Below, piece after piece: positions 1 to 5,196 of a DNA stretch of 5,556 nucleotides (position 1 is its first letter; the number at the start of each line of letters is the position of its first letter). Both the position numbers and the translations under genes were made by a program. The stretch spans positions 1 to 5,556 of the forward strand of contig DNSH01000029.1 of the NCBI GenBank assembly GCA_003499715.1. Reading direction: 5' to 3'. The notes below the pieces were generated by a model that worked only from the letters and a program-made list of their open reading frames with translations, had not been told where the DNA came from and searched no databases. This stretch comes from Candidatus Mesolinea sp. (GTDB taxonomy: Bacteria > Chloroflexota > Anaerolineae > Anaerolineales > Anaerolineaceae).

Positions 1-1
1 C

Positions 2-508
2 CGCACGAACCCAACTGTCGGGCTGCTTTCCAATGGAGAAGAGGAAGGCAAAGGAAACGACCTCGTCCGCGAAGCCAATCCGTTAATGCGCCAACAAGTG
101 CCTGGATTTATTGGAAATATCGAAGGCAAAGAGTTCTTTGGCGGCAAAATGGATGTGGCTGTAACCGATGGCTTTACGGGGAACGTGCTGATGAAGTCGA
201 GTGAGGCATTGGGCAAACTTCTGTTTGAAACCCTCAAAGAAGAGCTGATGCGCAGTACACGCACAAAGCTCGGTGCACTTTTAGCAAAACCCGCTTTCGA
301 TTCTGTAAGAAAACTAATTGATCCATCCGAAGTTGGGGCAGCGCCACTACTGGGCTTAGATGGCTTGGTGTTTGTGGGGCATGGCCGTTCAGACGCCAAA
401 GCCATGGTCAGCGCCATCAATCAAGCGCGCATCGCAATAGAATTAAACTTGTTAGAATCATTACGCAATGCGATCACCTTTACTCATACGAAAGAGTCAA
501 ATTCATGA
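2..508 (+). CDS. plsX: Phosphate acyltransferase PlsX, 3' part (5' end outside window)
   Basis: PlsX makes acyl-phosphate from acyl-ACP and inorganic phosphate. PlsY then uses it to acylate glycerol-3-phosphate, the first step of phospholipid synthesis in most bacteria; PlsX is a soluble or peripheral membrane enzyme. The reading frame is open from base 2 and codes for 168 residues to a TGA, about half the usual 330-345, so the N-terminal half lies upstream of the window. Family hallmarks are GEEEGKGN (fragment residues 12-19), the GFIGNIEGKEFF block (35-46), VTDGFTGN (54-61) and the C-terminal GLDGLVFVGHGRSD block. An ATG at base 86 is internal, because conserved PlsX sequence continues upstream of it. 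The stop codon overlaps the start of the next gene (ATGA), so the two are probably translationally coupled. Identification is firm. Confidence 0.95.
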   Translation, partial: RTNPTVGLLSNGEEEGKGNDLVREANPLMRQQVPGFIGNIEGKEFFGGKMDVAVTDGFTGNVLMKSSEALGKLLFETLKEELMRSTRTKLGALLAKPAFDSVRKLIDPSEVGAAPLLGLDGLVFVGHGRSDAKAMVSAINQARIAIELNLLESLRNAITFTHTKESNS

Positions 509-1224
509 ACATTATCCGCAACGATAAACTTATTAAACGTAATAAAACCATCGGTCAAATTTGCACTTATGGCAGCCTGATAATTCTTATTATTGGGTTG
601 GTCTTTGCCTTTGGAGGGGATATTTCTCGAATTTTGTGGTCTTACGCTGCCTTAATCGTTGGTTTCATTCTTTCCCAAATTGGCATGTATTTCACCAACC
701 GTTTTGGTCGTAACCCCCGTTTTGATGAAATCTTTGCAACTTCCTTCGAAAAGCTGCGCAGCGATTACACCTTCTATGTATATTCCAGCCCTGTTCCAAT
801 GCTCTTAATCGGTCCTTGCCACATTTGGGTTCCTATCCCAGTGACTGCCAGCGGAAAGATTTCTTACGTCAATGGCAAATGGAAGCAGAAAGGCGGCAAC
901 TTTATGATGAAGATTTTTGGCCAAGAAGGCTTAGGCAAGCCTGATCGCGAAGCCTTAGCTGATGAAGAAGCCATTCGCAGTTATCTAGCGTCTAAGGGAA
1001 TTCCAGAGGAATCGCAGCCGCCCATTAACCACGTGTTGGTTGTGCTCATGAAGAACACAAAACTTGGCGATGTCAGTGAAGCGCCCATCCCTGTCGTTGA
1101 GCTTCCGGAAATCAAACGTTACATCCGCCGCGTTGATCGCGAGAGCTGCGAAACGCCACTTTCCGAAGAGCAAATCGAACAGTTAAATGCAGCTCTAAGC
1201 GAGTTTGGCAAAAAGACTCGATAA
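505..1224 (+). CDS. Two-helix membrane protein with a NERD-like cytosolic domain lacking expected acidic residues; function unknown
   Basis: I cannot name this 239-residue protein. A short basic N-terminus (K8, K11, R12, K14) precedes two hydrophobic segments, about residues 16-36 and 43-63, then a soluble domain of about 170 residues. That domain follows the plan of NERD (nuclease-related) domains: a helix (73-86), strand YTFYVYSSP (88-96), strand MLLIGPCHIWVPI (99-111), the turn SGKISYVNGKWK (116-127), a helix beginning PDREALADEEAIRSYLASKG (146-165), strand HVLVVLMKN (176-184) and a final helix. NERD nucleases usually carry a D before the 'GP-G' turn and an E-x-K after it. Here the matching places read VPML and IPVTA, so nuclease activity is doubtful. 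The ATG overlaps the plsX stop by 4 bp; no strong Shine-Dalgarno is visible, which fits coupling to plsX. The gene ends 13 bp before the convergent rluB. The gene is well supported; the NERD comparison is inference from pattern. Confidence 0.85.
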   Translation: MNIIRNDKLIKRNKTIGQICTYGSLIILIIGLVFAFGGDISRILWSYAALIVGFILSQIGMYFTNRFGRNPRFDEIFATSFEKLRSDYTFYVYSSPVPMLLIGPCHIWVPIPVTASGKISYVNGKWKQKGGNFMMKIFGQEGLGKPDREALADEEAIRSYLASKGIPEESQPPINHVLVVLMKNTKLGDVSEAPIPVVELPEIKRYIRRVDRESCETPLSEEQIEQLNAALSEFGKKTR

Positions 1225-1237
1225 GGGCTTAAAATAG

Positions 1238-1972
1238 CTATTCTTCTTTTTCTAAGCCCGCGTAAGCTCTCAACCGCTGGACTTCGCCAGGGGTTAGGTA
1301 GCGCCATTCTCCGCTGCGTAATGAGCCTAATTTTAGTGTGCCGATGCGGACACGTTTGATTTGACCTACAGGTAAGCCAATCCGCGCACCGGTCTTCCGA
1401 ATTTGGCGTTTCTTCCCTTCGCGCATGATGATACGCAGCCAAGCGCCGTTATTCGCACGCTTGATCACTTCCACCTTGGCTGGCAAGGTACGGTAGCCGT
1501 CCTCGAGCACCACCCCCCGCCGCCAAATAGCTAATTGTTCTTCATCAGGCTGTTTTATCACAAACACCTCGTATTCCTTTTCATGGCGGTAACGGGGGTG
1601 TGTTAAGCGGTTGGCTAATTCGCCATCGTTGGTCAAGAGGATCAAGCCTTCACTATCCAAATCTAATCGACCTACTGAAAAAAGCGGTTCGGGAATATCC
1701 ACCAGGTCAAACACGGTCGGTTTAGGGTGGGTTTCATCAATATCCGATAAATAGCCTTTGGGTTTGTTCAGTGCAATGTATATCTTCTGCTTTGGTGGGC
1801 GGATCACCTTCCCGTCTACGACGATTGTATCTTTTTCAGCGTCAGCCTTATCACCCAAATGAATCACCTGGCCGTTGACCTTCACACGCCCAGCCTCAAT
1901 CAGAGCTTCACAAGCTCTGCGAGAACCTATTCCGGCGGCAGCTAAAAGTTTTTGAACACGCTCTTTTGCCAT
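1238..1972 (-). CDS. rluB: Ribosomal large-subunit pseudouridine synthase of the RsuA/RluB family
   Basis: Converts a uridine in ribosomal RNA to pseudouridine. RluB in other bacteria modifies 23S rRNA near the peptidyl-transferase centre (U2605 in E. coli numbering). The 244 residues start with an S4 RNA-binding domain (about 3-48, with GIGSRRACEALIEAGRV at 14-30). The catalytic domain follows, with KPKGYLSD (70-77) and the family signature GRLDLDSEGLILLTND (101-116), where D104 should be the nucleophile. The tail has GKKRQIRK (186-193) and KRVRIGTLKLG (206-216). Length is normal for the family. The start ATG shares its A with the TAA stop of scpB (TAATG), so translation is probably coupled; the only SD-like run, GAGGG, is 13 nt away. 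The scpB-rluB order is also known from Bacillus subtilis, which favours RluB over RsuA or RluE/F. The target site is inferred. Confidence 0.93.
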   Translation of the reverse strand: MAKERVQKLLAAAGIGSRRACEALIEAGRVKVNGQVIHLGDKADAEKDTIVVDGKVIRPPKQKIYIALNKPKGYLSDIDETHPKPTVFDLVDIPEPLFSVGRLDLDSEGLILLTNDGELANRLTHPRYRHEKEYEVFVIKQPDEEQLAIWRRGVVLEDGYRTLPAKVEVIKRANNGAWLRIIMREGKKRQIRKTGARIGLPVGQIKRVRIGTLKLGSLRSGEWRYLTPGEVQRLRAYAGLEKEE

Positions 1973-2562
1973 TAGTCTTTTAATACCCTCATTTCGCTAG
2001 GTTCTTCAGGTCTCCCAGAACCCGAAAGTGCTTCTAAGTCAATTGGCGGAAGCTGATCGAGGGACTCGAGCCCAAAATATTGCAAAAATTCTGGCGTCAC
2101 CCCATATAAAATTGGCCTGCCGGGAGAATCAGAACGGCCTAATTCTTCAATTAAACCTTTTGCCAATAAACTTTTCACTACCGAGTCACTGTTTACACCG
2201 CGGATATTCTCAATCTCTGGCCGCGTGGTCATGCGTTTATACGCAATGATAGCGAGCACCTCCAGCGCCGGCTGCGATAGCCGCGTGTCAACCTCAAGCC
2301 CCAAAAGTTGCTCAATGAGCTCAGCATGCTCTGGAGCGGTGGTCAGCTGGAGCTTGTCCTTAATGCGTTGGATGCGAATCCCATGCCAAGCTTGATAATG
2401 TTCTGCTAGCAAATCCGCTAAACGCAAAACGTCGTTTTTACTGATTTGCAAGGTTCGGGCTAACTGCTCTAACCCACATGGACCAGGCGCAGCAAAAAGC
2501 AAAGCCTCTAATTGGGCTAAGGCTTGGAAATCTTTTTCCGGGACGTTCGTTTCACGGCTCAT
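1972..2562 (-). CDS. scpB: Segregation and condensation protein B (ScpB)
   Basis: ScpB binds as a dimer to the kleisin ScpA and, with SMC, forms the bacterial condensin that compacts and separates chromosomes. The 196 residues hold two winged-helix domains. The first (about 13-87) includes LEALLFAAPGP (18-28). The second (about 95-165) carries the family signature: LSQPALEVLAIIAYKR (95-110), PEIENIRGVNSD (115-126), LLAKGLIEELGR (132-143) and GRPILYGVTPEF (148-159). A short acidic, proline-containing tail follows, as is common. Length is typical. scpA usually lies directly upstream, but here the upstream neighbour is a divergent epimerase gene, so scpA must be elsewhere. The ATG is preceded on the minus strand by only a weak SD-like GCGAGA, and a TATAAT hexamer lies about 30 bp upstream. 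Co-transcribed with rluB through a 1-bp overlap. Very sure. Confidence 0.95.
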   Translation of the reverse strand: MSRETNVPEKDFQALAQLEALLFAAPGPCGLEQLARTLQISKNDVLRLADLLAEHYQAWHGIRIQRIKDKLQLTTAPEHAELIEQLLGLEVDTRLSQPALEVLAIIAYKRMTTRPEIENIRGVNSDSVVKSLLAKGLIEELGRSDSPGRPILYGVTPEFLQYFGLESLDQLPPIDLEALSGSGRPEEPSEMRVLKD

Positions 2563-2570
2563 GCTATAAT
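2562..2570 (+). promoter_or_regulatory. Extended -10 promoter candidate for the epimerase operon
   Basis: The sequence TGCTATAAT is a perfect extended -10 element (TGnTATAAT). No good -35 hexamer sits 16-18 bp upstream, but extended -10 promoters do not require one. Transcription would begin near 2577 and leave a leader of roughly 58 nt before the ATG at 2635. The element overlaps the scpB start codon by one base and lies inside the scpB leader. A weaker TATACT at 2593-2598 is an alternative. Not proven. Confidence 0.5.
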
Positions 2571-2590
2571 TATCTCGCTTTGAAGAGCTG

Positions 2591-2596
2591 ATTATA
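2591..2596 (-). promoter_or_regulatory. -10 promoter candidate for scpB-rluB
   Basis: The minus strand reads TATAAT here, a perfect sigma-70-type -10 hexamer, 28 bp upstream of the scpB start codon. Initiation near 2584 would give a leader of about 22 nt. The -35 region is poor (CAATAA at 17-bp spacing; a TTGTAC lies 22 bp away, too far). It faces the plus-strand TATAAT at 2565-2570, so polymerase could hardly occupy both at once. Not proven. Confidence 0.45.
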
Positions 2597-2634
2597 CTCT
2601 AAGACTAAGAGAATTATTGTACAAGGAAAAGCAT

Positions 2635-3588
2635 ATGCGCATTGTCCTAACGGGTGCAGCTGGGTTTTTAGGATCACACCTGACAGATCGTCTCATTTAT
2701 GAGGGTCACCAGGTCATAGGTTTGGATAATTTCATCACCGGCGATGAAGCCAACATCGCGCACTTGATCAACAACCCAGCTTTCCAGCTCATCCGCCAGG
2801 ACGTTTCAACCTATATCGATATCCCAGGGCAGATAGATTACGTGATGCACTTTGCTTCCCCTGCCAGCCCAAACCCCGCTTCACCTTTGGGTTATCCTAA
2901 CTTGCCAATTCAAACGCTTAAAGCTGGCGCTTTAGGAACGCTCAACACCCTTGGGTTGGCAAAAGCCCACCGAGCAAAATACCTGCTCGCGTCTACGAGC
3001 GAAGTCTACGGCGATCCACAAATCCATCCACAACCCGAGACCTATTGGGGCAATTGTGACCCCATTGGACCCCGTTCGGTTTATGACGAAGCAAAGCGCT
3101 TTGCGGAAGCACTCACGATGGCTTACCATCGTTTTCACAGCGTGGATACCCACATCGTGCGCATCTTCAACACCTTTGGCCCACGTATGCGCTTGGATGA
3201 TGGCAGAGTGGTACCTAATTTTATCCTCCAAGCATTGCACCACCAAGCACTTACCATTTATGGCAGTGGAGAGCAGACCCGCAGTTTTTGTTACATTTCC
3301 GACTTGGTCGAAGGCATACTCCGCTTGATGTGGACCGACATGCACGATCCTGTCAATATTGGCAATCCAAATGAAACGACCATCAGAGATTTCGCCCTGC
3401 TCATCAATGAGCTTACCGGCAACGAAGCAGGCACGATTACTCTCTTTGCTGAGGGTTTAGGCGATGACCCACAAAAACGCCAGCCTGATATCACCCGGGC
3501 GCGAGAACTTTTGAATTGGGAACCTCAGGTTGACTTACGCAGCGGATTGAGGGAAACGATTGCATACTTCCAAACAAAAATTGGCTGA
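2635..3588 (+). CDS. NAD-dependent epimerase/decarboxylase, probable UDP-glucuronate decarboxylase (UDP-xylose synthase)
   Basis: Probably converts UDP-glucuronate to UDP-xylose with bound NAD+, supplying a pentose for cell-surface glycans. This extended short-chain dehydrogenase of 317 residues has the Rossmann motif GAAGFLG (7-13), D31 at the end of strand 2 for NAD ribose binding, HFASPAS (72-78), the catalytic set T121/S122/E123 in STSEVYGDP with Y150xxxK154 in [15 protein letters not shown] (176-185), DGRVV (189-193) and GEQTRSF (212-218). YWGN (137-140) plus the STSEVYGDP and QTRSF blocks are typical of UDP-xylose synthases. An insertion after HFASPAS (NPASPLG) differs from the plant/animal form. 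ATG at 2635 is preferred over an upstream TTG at 2617 because AAGGA (2623-2627) lies 7 nt before it and Rossmann sequence starts at once. It opens the operon with the GtrA gene. Other nucleotide-sugar products (4-ketopentose, dehydratase) are not excluded. Confidence 0.88.
   Translation: MRIVLTGAAGFLGSHLTDRLIYEGHQVIGLDNFITGDEANIAHLINNPAFQLIRQDVSTYIDIPGQIDYVMHFASPASPNPASPLGYPNLPIQTLKAGALGTLNTLGLAKAHRAKYLLASTSEVYGDPQIHPQPETYWGNCDPIGPRSVYDEAKRFAEALTMAYHRFHSVDTHIVRIFNTFGPRMRLDDGRVVPNFILQALHHQALTIYGSGEQTRSFCYISDLVEGILRLMWTDMHDPVNIGNPNETTIRDFALLINELTGNEAGTITLFAEGLGDDPQKRQPDITRARELLNWEPQVDLRSGLRETIAYFQTKIG
3549..3554 (+). promoter_or_regulatory. Ribosome binding site deciding the GtrA-family gene start
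   Basis: GAGGGA lies 5 nt before a TTG codon at 3560, within the coding end of the epimerase gene. It is the only strong Shine-Dalgarno-like run before the GtrA frame. The later candidates, TTG 3581 and ATG 3617, have only AAAAA and GCGAAG before them. It may also be a chance result of the epimerase codons. Confidence 0.4.
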
Positions 3589-4066
3589 AACACCAGCAAC
3601 GCCAACCAGCGAAGCTATGCGCTTCGGTAAGTTTGCGTTAGTGGGGACGCTCAACACGCTGATTGATTTCGGCTTGATGAACTTATTTACCGCTGGGTTC
3701 GGCTGGCAATTGGTGCCTTCGCAAGCACTCTCCTTTACAATTGCGGTAATCAATAGCTACATTCTCAACCGCAAATGGGTTTACCCAGAAACCACTGAAA
3801 AATCCATCGCCAATCAGTTTAGCAAATTTGTCATTATTAATATCGCTGGTTTGACACTTCGGACGGTAACGATTTCACCGCTTGACCGCTGGTTTTATTC
3901 TATCCTTGAAACCCAGCAAATTAAAGTGGGTTCCTTGAGCTCCACAATTCTGAGTCACAATTTGGCTTTAATTGTCGTTGGCGTCTTGATTCTTATCCTC
4001 AATTTCCTGGCAAATCGCTTTTGGACGTTTGGGGATGTGCCACGTTCGCATATAAAGAATCCCTAA
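3560..4066 (+). CDS. GtrA-family four-helix membrane protein
   Basis: GtrA-family proteins are small inner-membrane proteins thought to help flip or present polyprenyl-linked sugars for O-antigen, teichoic acid or arabinogalactan modification. Four hydrophobic segments are visible (about residues 23-45, 51-69, 88-108 and 129-151 from the TTG start). The protein carries the family motif [11 protein letters not shown] (65-75) after helix 2 and a second copy-like motif [10 protein letters not shown] (148-157) after helix 4, which makes it an internal two-fold repeat. RFGKFALVG (21-29) opens helix 1 as usual. At 168 residues the length is slightly above the common 120-150. The TTG at 3560 has GAGGGA upstream and overlaps the epimerase by 29 bp; ATG 3617 would give 149 residues and a 28-bp gap. 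Pairing with a nucleotide-sugar enzyme suggests a surface-glycan pathway; the substrate is not readable. Family assignment is firm, start uncertain. Confidence 0.88.
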   Translation: MHTSKQKLAETPATPTSEAMRFGKFALVGTLNTLIDFGLMNLFTAGFGWQLVPSQALSFTIAVINSYILNRKWVYPETTEKSIANQFSKFVIINIAGLTLRTVTISPLDRWFYSILETQQIKVGSLSSTILSHNLALIVVGVLILILNFLANRFWTFGDVPRSHIKNP

Positions 4067-4075
4067 GAGGCAGCC

Positions 4076-4657
4076 ATGGGAACACTTCGGGTTATTTCAG
4101 GCAGCGCCAAAGGGATCCGGCTAAAAACCGTCCCCGGTAAGTCCACGCGTCCGATTACCGACTTGGTGAAAGAATCCCTGTTCAATATTCTCGGGAATGA
4201 AGTGTTGGATATTCAGATATTGGATTTATTTGGCGGAACTGGTGCAGTCGGGATCGAAGCATTAAGCCGGGGTGCTGCGGCTGCTACTTTCTTAGAGACA
4301 AATTGGCAAGCCGTGAGGATTATTCAGCAAAATTTGGAAGCCACCCACCTTAGCGATAAAGCTGTGGTATTGCATCAGGACGCCTTCAAATTCCTCGCAT
4401 CTCCCCAACCTAAAAGCTTTGACCTTATCTACATCGCTCCACCTCAATACAAAGCAATGTGGCAAAAAGCCATGCTTCTCTTAGATCAAAATCCAAAGCT
4501 ACTGAGTGACAACGGTCAAATTATTGTCCAAATCAATCCGCTGGAATGGGTGGACGAGCATTATGTGCATTTTAACGAGTTCGACCGGCGAAAGTATGGC
4601 GATACGCTGCTTGTCTTTTTCGAAAAGTCTCAACCTTCAAAAGACATCACCAACTGA
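4076..4657 (+). CDS. rsmD: 16S rRNA (guanine(966)-N2)-methyltransferase RsmD
   Basis: RsmD uses S-adenosylmethionine to methylate N2 of G966 in 16S rRNA (E. coli numbering) during 30S assembly. The 193 residues have the family start LRVISGSAKGIRL (4-16), the TRPITDLVKESLFNIL block (24-39), SAM-binding motif I LDLFGGTGAVGIEALSRGA (49-67), acidic E74 in motif II and D102 in motif III. Motif IV, normally DPPY or DPPF, reads APPQ (121-124) inside FDLIYIAPPQY, so the first catalytic-loop residue is changed. The rest of the protein is intact and of normal length, so this is a substitution rather than decay. AGAGG lies 5 nt before the ATG, and the gene starts 9 bp after the GtrA stop, suggesting an operon. 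Its 3' end overlaps the convergent Nudix gene by 28 bp. coaD, a frequent partner, is absent downstream. Confidence 0.92.
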   Translation: MGTLRVISGSAKGIRLKTVPGKSTRPITDLVKESLFNILGNEVLDIQILDLFGGTGAVGIEALSRGAAAATFLETNWQAVRIIQQNLEATHLSDKAVVLHQDAFKFLASPQPKSFDLIYIAPPQYKAMWQKAMLLLDQNPKLLSDNGQIIVQINPLEWVDEHYVHFNEFDRRKYGDTLLVFFEKSQPSKDITN

Positions 4658-5136
4658 TTGTCAGCATCATATCGATATAACCCCCAAAATGGCTGCGATC
4701 CAGCCTGAAAGCGGCTGACCTTACCCACCAACGTGGGAACATCTTCAACCAACGGGACCTGGTGGATCTCATCAAGCGCAAACCATCGTAAGGTGCCCTC
4801 TGGCGATTCGTGTTGTTTACCGCTCAAACCTTCTGCTTTGAAAATAAAGAACGCAATTCCTGGGCGAGTCTGTGTTTCCACCATCACTGACCCGCAAAAA
4901 AGCAGCCTTTCCGCTAACAACCCGGTTTCTTCTTGCAGCTCACGCTGAGCAGCTTGAAGAATGCTCTCTCCGGCTTCCACATGACCGCCGATCCCATTCC
5001 ATAAGCCAGCCCAGATGCGTTTATGTACTGCACCTTTCAGCAGTAGGACTTTACCATCGCTAGCAAAAGGAAAAATTAATACTCTAGGGATGACCGTATA
5101 ACGATCCTGAGAAACGCATTGTGCTTCGATGCCCAA
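4630..5136 (-). CDS. Nudix hydrolase (MutT-like)
   Basis: Nudix enzymes hydrolyse nucleoside diphosphates linked to another group, using Mg2+ held by the Nudix-box glutamates. This 168-residue protein carries a perfect box (G-x5-E-x7-R-E-U-x-E-E-x-G-U): G51, E57, R65, E66, E69, E70, G72, L73. It is preceded by the strand VLIFPFASDGKVLLLK (19-34) and WAGLWNGIGG (42-51). The WF...E....PLVEDVP region (about 117-133) resembles MutT-type 8-oxo-dGTP or general NTP pyrophosphatases, but the substrate cannot be read. The start is TTG at 5136: a strong GAGAGG lies 5 nt upstream, an in-frame TGA lies four codons upstream, and the first internal Met is residue 84, past the Nudix box. It lies 60 bp after the phosphofructokinase gene on the same strand, beyond a strong hairpin. 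Its 3' end runs 28 bp into rsmD from the other strand. Confidence 0.9.
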   Translation of the reverse strand: MGIEAQCVSQDRYTVIPRVLIFPFASDGKVLLLKGAVHKRIWAGLWNGIGGHVEAGESILQAAQRELQEETGLLAERLLFCGSVMVETQTRPGIAFFIFKAEGLSGKQHESPEGTLRWFALDEIHQVPLVEDVPTLVGKVSRFQAGSQPFWGLYRYDADNQLVMSFEG

Positions 5137-5148
5137 ACCAACCTCTCA

Positions 5149-5187
5149 AAATGACAGCTCATAATAAAGTCTTATGAGCTGTCATTT
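5149..5187 (-). terminator. Perfect 16-bp stem with 7-nt loop between the phosphofructokinase and Nudix genes
   Basis: Bases 5149-5164 are exactly complementary to 5172-5187, leaving the loop 5165-5171. The stem has 5 G/C pairs of 16. On the minus strand it begins 9 nt after the phosphofructokinase stop and ends with TTTT, then the GAGAGG ribosome binding site of the Nudix gene after one further base. Position suits a weak intrinsic terminator or attenuator for the upstream gene. The U tract is short (4), so a protein-binding operator or an RNA hairpin affecting Nudix translation is equally possible. Confidence 0.5.
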
Positions 5188-5196
5188 CCTGCTTAT

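Noticed and set aside
1225..1259. Inverted repeat GGGCTTA/TAAGCCC with a 21-nt loop spanning the gap between the convergent 505-1224 gene and rluB, enclosing the palindrome AATAGCTATT and a T-rich run
   Set aside because: The arms are only 7 bp, the loop is long and no U tract follows either side of the stem; half of it lies in rluB coding sequence. It could be a weak bidirectional terminator, but the evidence is too thin to list.
1119..1442. Open frame of 107 codons on the minus strand across the end of the membrane-protein gene and the start of the rluB 3' region
   Set aside because: It is antisense to or out of frame with two clear genes, arginine/serine-rich and without any recognisable motif.
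2617..2634. Upstream TTG start for the epimerase adding six residues
   Set aside because: The AAGGA ribosome binding site lies inside this extension and fits the ATG at 2635; the extra residues precede the usual start of the Rossmann strand.
2932..3345. Long open frames on both strands inside the epimerase gene (137 codons minus at 2932-3345, 125 codons plus at 2951-3328)
   Set aside because: Composition is that of shadow frames; the epimerase frame holds all conserved motifs and neither alternative has a ribosome binding site or family features.
4733..5063. Plus-strand open frames opposite the Nudix gene (4733-4948 and 4872-5063)
   Set aside because: Both are antisense to a gene with a perfect Nudix box and have no motifs or ribosome binding sites of their own.
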